A stretch of DNA of 64,000 nucleotides from Aliarcobacter trophiarum LMG 25534 (GTDB lineage: Bacteria; Campylobacterota; Campylobacteria; Campylobacterales; Arcobacteraceae), in contig NZ_CP031367.1 in NCBI RefSeq assembly GCF_003355515.1, positions 1,302,001 through 1,366,000 of the forward strand, written 5' to 3'. The stretch's first letter is position 1. Each line of letters starts with the position of its first letter. Of this stretch, positions 1-9,365 are shown one piece after another. The notes under the pieces are model-generated. The model was given only the letters and a program-made list of their open reading frames with translations, did not search any database and was not told the DNA's origin. The position numbers were made by a program, and so were the translations under genes.

Positions 1-1117
1 AAAGCCATCTATCAAGTTCTGTTACTCCTGTTACACTAGCTAAACCATTTGTAGTATCTATAATTTTTTCTTTTTGATACTGTCCACCAACTGTTAAAGC
101 ATGAGTTCCAATAAAGAATGAACCTTGAGTATTAAAAGTTTTTAACTCCTCTTTTTTTTCGTCTGTACCACCTAAGTCATACACTTTTTTTGTTGTTTCA
201 TCTTGATAATAAGTGTTTACTATAAAATCATCATATTTTGCTTTATGGCTAACTGTATAAACATCTTTTTCATTTTCATTAGTTGAAGCTTGACTAGCAA
301 CATCTACACTTTTACCTAATGTTGTTTTATACTCTTGTCTTATAAAGTCATATCTTAAGCCTAAATCATTGTGTTCATCAACATTCCAAGTAAGCTCACT
401 TCCTATTTTTCTAACTTTCTTTTCAGACTCACTTGAACCAGATTTTTGCCCTTCTCCACCTACATAATCACTTTCATCAGTACCTTGAAAACTTCCATCT
501 AAACTTAAAGATAATTTATCTTTGATTAGAGGACCTGTCAAAAACATACTTGCTCCATAATTATCATTTGAGTAATCATTTGCAGATTTTGTATATTCAG
601 GAGTTATACTTCCTTTCCAAGTATCACTAGAAGCTTTTTTTGTAATAATATTTATAACTCCACCCATTGCATCACTTCCATAAAGTGAACTCATAGGTCC
701 TCTTACAATCTCTATTCTTTCAATCATATCTATTGGCGGTAAATATGCACCAATTTTTCCACCATCTGTACCATTTCCATTTATAGCTCTTCCTGCACTT
801 ATTGGCTTACCATCAATTAAATATTTTGTATAATTTGCTCCCATTCCACGAATTGTGATTTCTTGATTATTCCCACCACCAGCTACAGCAACACCTGGTA
901 TATTTTTAACAGCATCTATAACATCTGTATATGATTTTTTTTGTAGTTCATCTGCTGTAATTACTGAAATTGAAGCTGGTGCATCAGCAACATTTTGCTC
1001 AAATCCAGAAGCAGTAGTTACAACTTGAATATCATCAAGTTTTGTAGTCTCATTTGCAAAAAGTAGATTTTGTGTAACTAAGATAGAAGCTACACTTAAT
1101 ACCATTTTTATTTTCAT
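1..1117 (-). CDS. TonB-dependent outer-membrane receptor (N-terminal part; runs off the window)
   Basis: About 372 residues are visible; the C-terminal part of the barrel lies beyond position 1. The protein starts with a signal peptide (MKIKMVLSVASILVTQ...FA). A TonB-box-like stretch (LDDIQVVT) follows, then a plug domain with SISVITADEL, the IPGV turn, ITIRGM and RIEIVRGPMSSLYGSDAMGG, and then barrel strands. The plug is typical of the FepA/CirA group that imports ferric siderophores or haem. The actual ligand cannot be told. The ATG at 1115-1117 is preceded by a good purine-rich ribosome site (GGAAAGAG). Upstream lie two Fur-box-like sequences and a hairpin, so iron repression is likely. 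The energy-transducing exbB-exbD-tonB genes near 33 kb carry a similar box. Confidence 0.93.
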   Translation of the reverse strand, partial: MKIKMVLSVASILVTQNLLFANETTKLDDIQVVTTASGFEQNVADAPASISVITADELQKKSYTDVIDAVKNIPGVAVAGGGNNQEITIRGMGANYTKYLIDGKPISAGRAINGNGTDGGKIGAYLPPIDMIERIEIVRGPMSSLYGSDAMGGVINIITKKASSDTWKGSITPEYTKSANDYSNDNYGASMFLTGPLIKDKLSLSLDGSFQGTDESDYVGGEGQKSGSSESEKKVRKIGSELTWNVDEHNDLGLRYDFIRQEYKTTLGKSVDVASQASTNENEKDVYTVSHKAKYDDFIVNTYYQDETTKKVYDLGGTDEKKEELKTFNTQGSFFIGTHALTVGGQYQKEKIIDTTNGLASVTGVTELDRWL

Positions 1118-1165
1118 TTCTCTTTCCTTTTATATATTTTCTTTCTTTTTTAACTTTAATTGTTT

Positions 1166-1194
1166 TAAAATAGATTTTAGGAGAATCTATTTTA
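1166..1194. repeat. 11-bp perfect inverted repeat in the receptor leader
   Basis: TAAAATAGATT at 1166-1176 is the exact reverse complement of AATCTATTTTA at 1184-1194, with a 7-base loop. It sits between the Fur-like box and the start codon of the TonB-dependent receptor. It could form a hairpin in the mRNA leader or be a dyad for a second regulator. No U-run follows on the receptor strand in the way expected of a simple terminator. Function unknown. Confidence 0.6.
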
Positions 1195-1198
1195 TTTT

Positions 1199-1213
1199 TG
1201 ATAATCATTATTA
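1199..1213. promoter_or_regulatory. Fur-box-like operator over the receptor promoter
   Basis: TGATAATCATTATTA matches the 7-1-7 Fur core (TGATAAT-N-ATTATCA) at 13 of 14 defined positions. On the minus strand a TATAAT (1210-1215) overlaps the box, so bound Fur would cover the -10 region of the TonB-dependent receptor gene. Confidence 0.7.
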
Positions 1214-1269
1214 TAATTAACAAAAAGGAAATGAAATATTAATAGTTTTTTCTTAAAGTAAGGTAAAAT

Positions 1270-1284
1270 TGATAGTGATTATTA
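1270..1284. promoter_or_regulatory. Second, weaker Fur-box-like sequence
   Basis: TGATAGTGATTATTA matches the 7-1-7 Fur core at 12 of 14 positions. It lies 71 bp upstream of the first box. In such AT-rich DNA a match of this quality may be chance, so it is offered as an accessory site only. Confidence 0.4.
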
Positions 1285-1292
1285 AAATATTT

Positions 1293-1321
1293 TAAAAATA
1301 TGTAAGATAAAATCTTACATA
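1293..1321 (-). terminator. Intrinsic terminator of the sugar-nucleotide pair
   Basis: On the minus strand TATGTAAGAT pairs perfectly with ATCTTACATA (1299-1308 with 1312-1321) around a 3-base loop. A run of Ts follows. The stem includes the stop codon of the Gfo/Idh gene. Confidence 0.7.
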
Positions 1322-2304
1322 CTCATATTTTTATCTGCGATTTCTAGAATTTTATGAACTCTAATTGCTTGAGATGGGTTTGATAAAGATTGTTTTTGAT
1401 TTATAATTGCAATTCTAAAATGTTCTATACTATTATACAAAGCATCTTCTGGTTTTATATAAGGAGAATAAGTTCCAAACTCATTTGTTTTTACCAAATA
1501 GTTTTCATCCATAATATTTTGTCCGCTTACAACCTCCACACTTTTTTCATAAATTGTAAGTTTATTCTCTAATTTTAAATCTTCATAAACAAGCATTTTT
1601 TTAGAACCAATAATAGTTATATTTCGCTCTTTTATTGGGCTTAGCCAGTTTGATTCAAGATGTACAGAAAAGCTATCATACTTTAGATTTACAAAAGTGA
1701 TACTCTCTTTTGGATTGTAAAATTTTTCACCACTTGCTTTTATGCTTATTGGGTTTTTTCCATCCATTAAATAGTCTATTATAGATAAATCATGAACTGC
1801 TAAGTCCCACATAGAACTCACATCTTTTCTAAATTGTCCTAAACTTTTTCTAGTTGAATTTATAAATAAAACTTCCCCTATTTCACCACTAGAGATTATC
1901 TCTTTTATCTTTTTTATTGCTGGATGAAAAATCATAATATGATCTATATGTATGATTTTATTCTGTTTTCTTGCTAACTCTTCAAGCTCTTCTGCCTCTT
2001 TTAAAGTAGCGGTAAAAGGTTTTTCCACATATACATTTTTAGAAGCCAATAGTGCTTGTTTTATTAAATAATAGTGACTACTAGTTTGTGTAGCAACAGC
2101 TACAATATCTATAGTTTTATCATCTAAAACTTTGCTAAAATCTTTTTCATAGTTTGTTGATGATGCATATATTTTATGTGCTTTTTCTAAATTTTCATCT
2201 AACATATCACAAATAGTATGAAGATTTAAGTTTGGATTATTATTTATATTTCTAGCAATATTTGGTCCCCAATAACCAAATCCTACAAGTGCAACATTTA
2301 ACAT
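1315..2304 (-). CDS. Gfo/Idh/MocA-family sugar-nucleotide dehydrogenase (WlbA/WbpB-like)
   Basis: 329 residues, the usual size for this family. The N-terminal Rossmann fold has the NAD-binding loop GFGYWGPN (residues 8-15), and the family signature EKPF occurs near residue 94. The C-terminal half is the alpha/beta domain that holds the sugar. WlbA and WbpB oxidise the 3-position of UDP-GlcNAcA, and the adjacent aminotransferase then adds an amino group there. The pairing here fits that scheme, but related Gfo/Idh enzymes act on other sugars, so the substrate is inferred. The gene overlaps the end of the upstream aminotransferase by 7 bases, so the two are co-translated. No acetyltransferase or 6-dehydrogenase partner lies in this window. 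Confidence 0.85.
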   Translation of the reverse strand: MLNVALVGFGYWGPNIARNINNNPNLNLHTICDMLDENLEKAHKIYASSTNYEKDFSKVLDDKTIDIVAVATQTSSHYYLIKQALLASKNVYVEKPFTATLKEAEELEELARKQNKIIHIDHIMIFHPAIKKIKEIISSGEIGEVLFINSTRKSLGQFRKDVSSMWDLAVHDLSIIDYLMDGKNPISIKASGEKFYNPKESITFVNLKYDSFSVHLESNWLSPIKERNITIIGSKKMLVYEDLKLENKLTIYEKSVEVVSGQNIMDENYLVKTNEFGTYSPYIKPEDALYNSIEHFRIAIINQKQSLSNPSQAIRVHKILEIADKNMSM

Positions 2305-3401
2305 TGTATCTCTTTTACTAAATTTCCTACAATATATTCAACCTCTTCATCAGTAACATAAGGGTTCATTGGTAAACTCATTATCTCTTTTGATACTCTC
2401 TCTGAAATTGGAAAATCTCCCTCTTTTAAATTTAAGTATTTAAAGCACTCCTGTACATGTAAGGGCATTGGGTAATGTACTGCTGTTGGAATTCCTAAGT
2501 TTTGTAATTTTGTTTGTAGCTCATCTCTATTTTTTACTCTTATTGAGTATTGTGCCCAAGCTGATGTTCTATCCTCTTTTACAAAAGGAGTTTCTATATT
2601 TTTTGCATTTAATGCTTTTGTATATTTAACTGCAACATCTTGTCTTAGTTTTAAATCTTTAGGATAGTATTTTAATTTTACATTTAAAACTGCTGCTTGA
2701 ATTGTATCAAGTCTCCCTCCCATACCTATATATTGGTGATGGTAACGAATTGATTGTCCATGAAGTCTTAGAGATTTTATTTTATTTGCTAGTTTTTCAT
2801 CATTTGTAAAAACTGCCCCTCCATCTCCATAACAACCTAATGGTTTTGCAGGAAAGAAAGAAGTACAAGATATATCACCAAGGTTTGAGTCACTAATACC
2901 TTTATAAGTAGAGCCAAAGCTTTGAGCTCCATCTACTATCACTTTAAGGTTATATTTTTTTGCTATCTCATTTATCTCATCCATATCACACGGTTGCCCA
3001 TACAAAGATACTGGAATAATAGCTTTTGTTTTAGAAGTTATTTTCTCTTCTATCTTTTTTGGATCTATATTATATGTTCTCTCATCAATATCAACAAACA
3101 CTGGTTTAGCTTTTAGGAAAGCTATTGTTTCTGCTGTTGCAAAAAATGTAAATGGTGTTGTGATTATTTCATCATCTGGTTGTATATCTAAAGCCATCAT
3201 AGCAAGAAGCAAAGCATCTGTCCCACTTGAACATGTTATCGCATATTTTGAACCTGTGAATTCTTCTAGCTTTCTTTCAAGTTCATCTATTTGAGCACCC
3301 ATTATAAAGTTACAATCCCGTGCAACTTTTATAATAGCCCCTTCTATCTCTTCTTGGTATAATTTATGTTGGATTTTTAAGTTGGCAAAATCTATTTGCA
3401 T
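2298..3401 (-). CDS. DegT/DnrJ/EryC1/StrS-family sugar aminotransferase (WlbC/WbpE-like)
   Basis: 367 residues, full length. It is a fold-type I PLP enzyme that transfers an amino group from glutamate to a keto-sugar nucleotide. Visible signatures are SSGTDALLLAMMAL (phosphate-binding), DGAQSFGS with the PLP-ring aspartate, and SFFPAKPLGCYGDGG, which holds the Schiff-base lysine. The WbpE/WlbC subgroup is suggested by the FFPxKPLG motif and by the overlapping Gfo/Idh dehydrogenase that would make its 3-keto substrate. The start ATG has an AAGGAA ribosome site. The product is probably an amino sugar for a surface glycan; which one is not shown. Confidence 0.87.
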   Translation of the reverse strand: MQIDFANLKIQHKLYQEEIEGAIIKVARDCNFIMGAQIDELERKLEEFTGSKYAITCSSGTDALLLAMMALDIQPDDEIITTPFTFFATAETIAFLKAKPVFVDIDERTYNIDPKKIEEKITSKTKAIIPVSLYGQPCDMDEINEIAKKYNLKVIVDGAQSFGSTYKGISDSNLGDISCTSFFPAKPLGCYGDGGAVFTNDEKLANKIKSLRLHGQSIRYHHQYIGMGGRLDTIQAAVLNVKLKYYPKDLKLRQDVAVKYTKALNAKNIETPFVKEDRTSAWAQYSIRVKNRDELQTKLQNLGIPTAVHYPMPLHVQECFKYLNLKEGDFPISERVSKEIMSLPMNPYVTDEEVEYIVGNLVKEIQC

Positions 3402-3464
3402 TTGATTCCTTAAGTAAAAAATAAGGCGAATTGTACTTAAAAATCACTTAATCTTATAGTATTT

Positions 3465-3860
3465 TTAATAGACCTCATAAACCTTTGAAACCAAACCACT
3501 ATCTCTTATTTTTTTACAAATAGTACTATCTTTTGTACTATCAACTTGAACATCTATGGATACAATATTTTGATTTTTCTTAATTTCTAATTTTATACAA
3601 GAGTTTTTATCACTCATTTTTAATTTTTCTATATCCCAGTTTGTATCACCAATATTTATAACATCTTTTATATCTTCTATTTCTTGATTTAACAAATAGT
3701 AACTTTGAATAGTGTTTATAGCTGTAGTTACATCTCTTTTTAAAGTTGAAACCAAAGCACTATCTTTCGTATCCATAAGCTTTGGAGCAGCAAAAGAGAC
3801 AATTATCCCTAAAATCACAATTACAAATATAATCTCTATTAGAGAAAAGGCTCTTTTCAT
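3465..3860 (-). CDS. Type IV pilin-like / pseudopilin protein
   Basis: 131 residues. It begins MKRAFSLIEIIFVIVILGII, a short basic leader followed by a prepilin-peptidase site (A/FSLIE, with the conserved Glu at mature position 5) and a hydrophobic helix of about 20 residues. This is the class III N-methylation motif of type II secretion pseudopilins and type IV pilins. The rest is a small soluble domain with two cysteines near residues 87 and 115, possibly a disulfide. No assembly ATPase, peptidase or secretin gene is nearby, so the machinery it joins must lie elsewhere. The exact role (transformation, secretion or pilus) is not evident. Confidence 0.8.
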   Translation of the reverse strand: MKRAFSLIEIIFVIVILGIIVSFAAPKLMDTKDSALVSTLKRDVTTAINTIQSYYLLNQEIEDIKDVINIGDTNWDIEKLKMSDKNSCIKLEIKKNQNIVSIDVQVDSTKDSTICKKIRDSGLVSKVYEVY

Positions 3861-3924
3861 AGCTTCTTCCTTTTTTAAAAGTTTATATTGATTGTAAAAT
3901 TTTATAACTTAAAAAAATATTATT

Positions 3925-5373
3925 TTATAAAACCCCATCAGGAAAATCTATTTTTGTCTCTTTTTGGACATCAGCAACACTTTCAAAAACAACCTCAATT
4001 GGAGCTTGTCCATGGTGTTCATTATCTTTATCAATAAATTTAGTTAAAGCTTTATGAAAATCTAGTTTTACTGTACCTATTGGTCCATTTCTCTGTTTTC
4101 CTATAATAATTTCAGCCTCTTCAATTGGTTTATCTATAAATTTAGATTTATAATCTTCACCCTTATCTTTTGCCTCTTTCTCTTTTCTAGCTTCATCTCT
4201 TTGCTTATAAACATCATCTCTATATACAAACATGATAATATCGGCATCTTGCTCAATAGCTCCAGACTCTCTTAAATCACTTAACATTGGTCTTTTATCT
4301 GGTCTGCTTTCAAGTCCTCTATTTAGCTGTGAAAGTGCAACTATAGGAATTTTAAGCTCTCTTGCCAACATTTTCAAACCTCTACTAATATCTGAAACCT
4401 CTTGATGTCTATCTTTATTTCCTAATCCTTGCATTAGTTGAAGATAATCAATTACAACTAGACTAATATTGTTTTCTTGAATTTGTGCCAATTTTCTTAC
4501 TCTTGCTCTTAATTGATTTATATTTATACTTCCACCATCATCAACAAAAAGTTTTTTACTATTTAAATCATCAAAAGCAGCACTTAAACTCGACCACTCT
4601 TTATCATCCATATCACCTTTTCTAAGATTTTGAAGAGGTATTGATGTTTTTGCAGCTAACATTCTCAACATTAGTTGTTCTGCTGGCATCTCTAAAGAGA
4701 AAAAAACTACTCCTTTGTTTGCTTCTACATTTTTTAAAGCCATATTTAAAACTATTGCTGTTTTTCCCATAGCTGGACGTGCTGCAATAATTACTAAATC
4801 TCCTTCATTAAAACCAGTAGTTCTTCTATCTAATGATTCAAAACCTGTTGTTTGTCCTATTAAATATTTATTTCCTAGTTTTTTCATCTTTTCAATATAT
4901 GCCAAAGTATCACTTGTAACAGTTTGCATATCTTTTAGTTCACTTGTTGCACTATTTGTAGAGATTTTATAAAGTTCACTTTGAATAGTGTCTAAAGCCT
5001 CATTTGCACTAACTTCATCTTCAATTGCAACTTTTTTTATAGTTGTTGCTAAAGAGGCTAACTCTCTTTTTACAGAAGCATCTTTTATCTCTTTTACATA
5101 GGCGCTTGTATTTGTAATAGGATTTGCACTTAATATCTCAAGTAAAACCTCATCATTTACATCTTTTTTATCAACTCTGTTTCTTACAAAATCCTCATCA
5201 ATTGGCATATCTTCACTATGAAGTTTCATTATTACTTCAAATATAGCCTTATGTGCTGGAAGATAAAAATCTTTTGCTTTTAAAACTCCCAAAACATCTT
5301 CAAGCTCTTCAGGATTAAAAAATATTGAGCTTAAAACTGCTCTTTCGATGTTTATACTATAAATACTATCCAT
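3925..5373 (-). CDS. dnaB: Replicative DNA helicase DnaB
   Basis: 482 residues, usual length. The N-terminal helical domain (about 1-150) mediates hexamer assembly and primase contact. A linker precedes the RecA-like motor with Walker A ARPAMGKT near residue 200, Walker B LVVIDYLQLM, SQLNRGLE, and DLRESGAIEQDADII. It unwinds DNA ahead of the replisome. No intein or large insertion is seen. The start ATG shares one base with the TAA stop of ispG (TAATG), so the two are translationally coupled. C-terminal sequence beyond the core is short and acidic. Confidence 0.97.
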   Translation of the reverse strand: MDSIYSINIERAVLSSIFFNPEELEDVLGVLKAKDFYLPAHKAIFEVIMKLHSEDMPIDEDFVRNRVDKKDVNDEVLLEILSANPITNTSAYVKEIKDASVKRELASLATTIKKVAIEDEVSANEALDTIQSELYKISTNSATSELKDMQTVTSDTLAYIEKMKKLGNKYLIGQTTGFESLDRRTTGFNEGDLVIIAARPAMGKTAIVLNMALKNVEANKGVVFFSLEMPAEQLMLRMLAAKTSIPLQNLRKGDMDDKEWSSLSAAFDDLNSKKLFVDDGGSININQLRARVRKLAQIQENNISLVVIDYLQLMQGLGNKDRHQEVSDISRGLKMLARELKIPIVALSQLNRGLESRPDKRPMLSDLRESGAIEQDADIIMFVYRDDVYKQRDEARKEKEAKDKGEDYKSKFIDKPIEEAEIIIGKQRNGPIGTVKLDFHKALTKFIDKDNEHHGQAPIEVVFESVADVQKETKIDFPDGVL

Positions 5374-6434
5374 TATATTTTTCTTTTTGCTTCAAATTCA
5401 ACTTCTTCTACAAACTTATTAATCAAAGCATCTCCACTAAGTTTCGCAATTATTTCACCTTTTTTCATAACAAGTCCACTACCTTTTCCAAAAGCAATAG
5501 CAACATCAGCAGCTTTTGCTTCTCCAATAGCATTTACAACACATCCCATAACTGAAACATCTAATGGAGTTTTTATATGTGCTGTTCTTTTTTCTATCTC
5601 TGCAACTGCACTTACTAAATCAGCCTCTATTCTTCCACAAGTAGGACATGAAATAATATTTAAGCCCTCTTTTGAGATGCCTAAATCTTTTAATATAGCC
5701 TTTCCTACTTTTATCTCCTCTTCAAGCTCTCCTGTCATTGAAACTCTTAGAGTATCACCTATTCCATCAAGAAGTAAACTTCCTAATGCAATTGAAGATT
5801 TTATTGTAGAGTGAAATTGTGTACCAGCTTCTGTTACCCCTAAGTGAAATGGATAGTTATTCATAGGTCTTAAAAGCCTATAAGCCTCAACTGTTCTTTG
5901 AACATCAGAAGCTTTTAAAGATATTTTAATATCTGTAAATCCCAAATCTTCCAGATATTTTATATTATAATCAGCACTTGCAACCATTCCCTTTGCTGTT
6001 TGTCCATATCTATCTTCAAACTCTTTTTCCAAACTTCCACAATTTACTCCAACTCTTATTGGAATATTTCTAGCTTGACAAGCTTTTACAACCTCTTGTA
6101 CTCTTTTTTTATCTCCAATATTTCCAGGATTTATTCTTATACAATCAACTACTTCAGCAGCAATTAAAGCCAATTTATAGTGAAAATGAATATCTGCAAC
6201 TATTGGTAAACTTACTTGTTTTTTTATCTCTTTTAAAGCATGAGCATCTTCAATATGTGGAACTGCAACTCTTACAATATCAGCACCTGCAAAATGTAGT
6301 CTATTTATCTGCTCAATTGTTGCTTCTATATCTGATGTTTTAGTATATGTCATTGATTGTACACTAATTGGTGCATCACCACCTATTAGGATATTTCCTA
6401 CTTTTATCTGTTTTGTTGGGTATCTTTTTATCAT
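5373..6434 (-). CDS. ispG: 4-hydroxy-3-methylbut-2-enyl diphosphate synthase (flavodoxin) IspG/GcpE
   Basis: 353 residues. It catalyses the penultimate step of the methylerythritol phosphate pathway, converting MEcPP to HMBPP with a [4Fe-4S] cluster. The TIM-barrel half shows [10 protein letters not shown] and RVAVPH near the N-terminus and RINPGNIGD. The cluster ligands are visible as SCPTCGR and [11 protein letters not shown], followed by a conserved Glu (compact two-domain bacterial form). It is the first gene of a coupled pair with dnaB, and its start lies 69 bp from the divergent kinase gene. The polyprenyl synthase near 45 kb uses the downstream C5 units. Confidence 0.97.
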   Translation of the reverse strand: MIKRYPTKQIKVGNILIGGDAPISVQSMTYTKTSDIEATIEQINRLHFAGADIVRVAVPHIEDAHALKEIKKQVSLPIVADIHFHYKLALIAAEVVDCIRINPGNIGDKKRVQEVVKACQARNIPIRVGVNCGSLEKEFEDRYGQTAKGMVASADYNIKYLEDLGFTDIKISLKASDVQRTVEAYRLLRPMNNYPFHLGVTEAGTQFHSTIKSSIALGSLLLDGIGDTLRVSMTGELEEEIKVGKAILKDLGISKEGLNIISCPTCGRIEADLVSAVAEIEKRTAHIKTPLDVSVMGCVVNAIGEAKAADVAIAFGKGSGLVMKKGEIIAKLSGDALINKFVEEVEFEAKRKI

Positions 6435-6502
6435 TTTGGGATTTTATCTAAAATAGTTTAAATAAAAGTGAAGTTTAATTTATACCTAAGAATTTATTTT
6501 AT

Positions 6503-8605
6503 ATGCTTGTATCTACACAAAATAAACTACAAAGAAATATCTTGAATACAAAGCGAAATATATTATTAATTATACTGGCATTTATTGTCTCAACCTTTTT
6601 TGCAATAATATTGACAAATTATTATATAAATAAAAAACAAAAACAGCTACTAGAAACAATATATCAAGCTACTCACAAAAATATTTTTGAAAAAACACAA
6701 AATTTGATAAGTGATAAACAAAATACATCTTTAGCTATTGCAATATCTTTATCAAAAGATAAAAATCTATATGAAAATTTAGAAAATAAAGATTTTAAAA
6801 AGCTAAATTATGAACAAATTGCAAAACTAATTGAGACAAATTCAAAATATAAAAATATCTGGATTCAGATTTTTGATAGTAACTTAAATAGTATTTATAG
6901 ATCATGGACAAATATAAGAGGAAGCCTTAATTTTAGACCTGATCTAAAAAAAATAGAAGCTTTAAAAAATATTTCAACTTCAATTAGTGCTGGACTATTT
7001 AATGTAGGAATAAAAGCAAGAGTTCCTATTTTCGATGAAAATAACAATTTTTATGGGACTTTAGAAGTTATTACACATTTTGATTCAATCACAGAAGATT
7101 TGGTAAAAAACAACATCTCTCCTATTGTAATAGGAGATAAAAGTATTAAAAAGAATTTAACAAATCCTCTTTTATCTAAACTTTTCATTGATGATTACTA
7201 CATTGCAAATGAAAATGTTGATATGAATTTATACAACTATATAAAAGAGAATGGCATTGAGAATTACATAAATATTGAAAATTTTATTGTAGAGAATGGT
7301 TATTTAATCTCAAAATATCCACTTTTTGATGAAAAGGGCAATAACTTAGCATACATAATAAATTTTATGGAATTAAATAGTATAAATTTAGAAAATATGA
7401 AATATGTAAAAATTCAAGCAATTTTGGCTTCTGTTATAGCACTTATCATACTATTTACAGCTATTTTGGCATATTATCTAAGAGATATAAAAGAGCAAAA
7501 TCATAAAAATAAAATCCTTTTAGACTCTCAACCAAATATTGTAATAATAACAGATGGAGAAGAGATAATTGATGCAAATAAACAACTATTGTCATTTTTC
7601 CCTTTAGCCAAAAATCTTGAAGATTTTAAGAAAAAATATATTTGTATTTGTAACTCTTTTGAAGATTTAAAAAAAGATGATTATATTGTAAACAAAGATT
7701 ATGATGGTAAAAATTGGGTTGAATATATCTTTGAAAATCAAGATAAAAACTTTAAAGCTGCTATAAAAAATTCAAAAAATGAGCTAAGACACTTTAGTAT
7801 AAAAACTTCTACTGCAAAAATTGATTTATCTATTATTGTTACTTTTATTGATATTACAAATGAAATTTTACAGCTTGAAAAAGAGAAAAATGAACAGAGA
7901 AATCTATTTCAACAATCAAAAATAAATGCTATAGAAAATACTTTAAATAGTATAGCTCATCATTGGAGACAACCTTTAAGTGTGATTAGCACAATAGCAA
8001 GTGGGATGAAATTAAAAGAGGAGTTCAAGCAACTAACTAAAAATGATATTTTACTATCTTGTGATAAAATCATTTTAAATACAAAAAAACTCTCAAATAC
8101 TATAGAGAATTTTTCAAACTTTTTTGAAAAAGATGATATGGCTTCTAGCTACTCTTTAGTTGAAATGGTTAATAATGTAATCCTCTTTTGTGAAACTATA
8201 TTTGATGAGAACTCTATTAATTGTGAATTCACATATAGCGAGGATTTTATAATAAACTGTAGCCAAAGTGATTTTTCTGACTCTATTTTGAATATTTTAG
8301 ACAACTCAATTTATGCACTAGTTAATAATAAAAATAAAGCAGACAGATATATTTTAATCAACTTTTCAAATAAAATCCTATCAATTAAAGATAGTGGAAA
8401 TGGTATTGAGGAAGAACTTATAATGAAAATATTTGAACCATATTTTAGTACAAAACATCAATCTTTTGGTCTAGGATTGGGTCTTTTCACAGTGAATGAA
8501 TTTTTTGTAAGAAATCTCAATTTTAAAATTGAATTAAAAAATGAAGAGTTTGAATTTAAAAATAAAAAACTAAAAGGTTTAAATATTATTATAAATTTTA
8601 ATTAA
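6503..8605 (+). CDS. Membrane sensor histidine kinase (Cache-type sensor)
   Basis: 700 residues. A membrane helix near 19-42 and another near 300-325 enclose a periplasmic region of about 255 residues that looks like a double Cache ligand-binding domain. A PAS-like segment (about 340-450) and a coiled coil follow. The H-box is IAHHWRQPLSVIS, the HWRQPL type common in Campylobacterota. The ATPase domain is intact: N-box ILDNSIYAL, G1 IKDSGNGI, F-box FEPYFSTK, G2 FGLGLGL. No response regulator is adjacent, so this is an orphan kinase. The assigned ATG has only a weak ribosome site, and an initiation codon slightly downstream is possible. Confidence 0.9.
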   Translation: MLVSTQNKLQRNILNTKRNILLIILAFIVSTFFAIILTNYYINKKQKQLLETIYQATHKNIFEKTQNLISDKQNTSLAIAISLSKDKNLYENLENKDFKKLNYEQIAKLIETNSKYKNIWIQIFDSNLNSIYRSWTNIRGSLNFRPDLKKIEALKNISTSISAGLFNVGIKARVPIFDENNNFYGTLEVITHFDSITEDLVKNNISPIVIGDKSIKKNLTNPLLSKLFIDDYYIANENVDMNLYNYIKENGIENYINIENFIVENGYLISKYPLFDEKGNNLAYIINFMELNSINLENMKYVKIQAILASVIALIILFTAILAYYLRDIKEQNHKNKILLDSQPNIVIITDGEEIIDANKQLLSFFPLAKNLEDFKKKYICICNSFEDLKKDDYIVNKDYDGKNWVEYIFENQDKNFKAAIKNSKNELRHFSIKTSTAKIDLSIIVTFIDITNEILQLEKEKNEQRNLFQQSKINAIENTLNSIAHHWRQPLSVISTIASGMKLKEEFKQLTKNDILLSCDKIILNTKKLSNTIENFSNFFEKDDMASSYSLVEMVNNVILFCETIFDENSINCEFTYSEDFIINCSQSDFSDSILNILDNSIYALVNNKNKADRYILINFSNKILSIKDSGNGIEEELIMKIFEPYFSTKHQSFGLGLGLFTVNEFFVRNLNFKIELKNEEFEFKNKKLKGLNIIINFN

Positions 8606-8664
8606 ACTTTTATTTTATCTTTTTTAGGTAAAATGCACGGATTATTGAAAAAAGGATTGTTTAT

Positions 8665-9354
8665 ATGCAAGATATTGAAGTTTTCGATTTAGTTATTATT
8701 CTTATTACATTATTACTTGGTTTAAAAGGACTTTTTAGAGGTTTAATAAAAGAGGTATTTGGAATAATTGGTATTATTGGTGCTATTTTTGTAGCATCAA
8801 GAATTTCAACAGAAGTTGGTGGACTTTTGGCACCAGTTCTTGTAATAGAAAACCAATCAACAATTAAATTAATAGGTTTTGTAGTATCTTTAATTGCTGT
8901 TTGGCTGATTGTTTATAGTGCTGGAGTTGTTGTTAGCAAAATATTTAGTGCTAGTGGATTGGGAATTATTGATAGAATTTTTGGTTTTATCTTTGGAATG
9001 TTAAAAATATTCCTTATATTTTCTGTTATTGCATATTCATTAAATCAAGTAGCTTCATTTAAAAAAGTAATTGATGAGAAATTTAGCAACTCTGTTATGA
9101 TGCCACATTTACTAAGTATTGGTTCATACATAATAAAATTTGATACAACAGCAATTGTAAATACTATTGACAAAACTATTCAAAATGCAACTGACAGTTC
9201 TATTTCAATACAAAATAGCATTGATGAAACAAAACAGAGTATAGAACCAGCATTAAATGATATAAAAGAGAATGTAGAGCAACTTGACAATCTAAAAGAA
9301 GATTTAGATAGTACAAAAGATAAGTTAGAAGATATTAGAAATAAAGATGAATAA
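8665..9354 (+). CDS. cvpA: CvpA-family inner-membrane protein
   Basis: 229 residues. Four hydrophobic helices occupy roughly residues 5-30, 35-52, 70-95 and 105-128, with the family signature ...LKGLFRGLIKEVFGIIG in the first loop. The remaining 90 residues are a charged, Asn/Asp-rich cytoplasmic or periplasmic tail with coiled-coil character. CvpA proteins are linked to colicin V export and envelope maintenance; the biochemical role is unsettled. It has an AAAGGA ribosome site and is followed 11 bp later by lysS. It is probably the first gene of the long plus-strand series running to about 17.4 kb. Confidence 0.88.
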   Translation: MQDIEVFDLVIILITLLLGLKGLFRGLIKEVFGIIGIIGAIFVASRISTEVGGLLAPVLVIENQSTIKLIGFVVSLIAVWLIVYSAGVVVSKIFSASGLGIIDRIFGFIFGMLKIFLIFSVIAYSLNQVASFKKVIDEKFSNSVMMPHLLSIGSYIIKFDTTAIVNTIDKTIQNATDSSISIQNSIDETKQSIEPALNDIKENVEQLDNLKEDLDSTKDKLEDIRNKDE

Positions 9355-9365
9355 GGATTTAAAAA

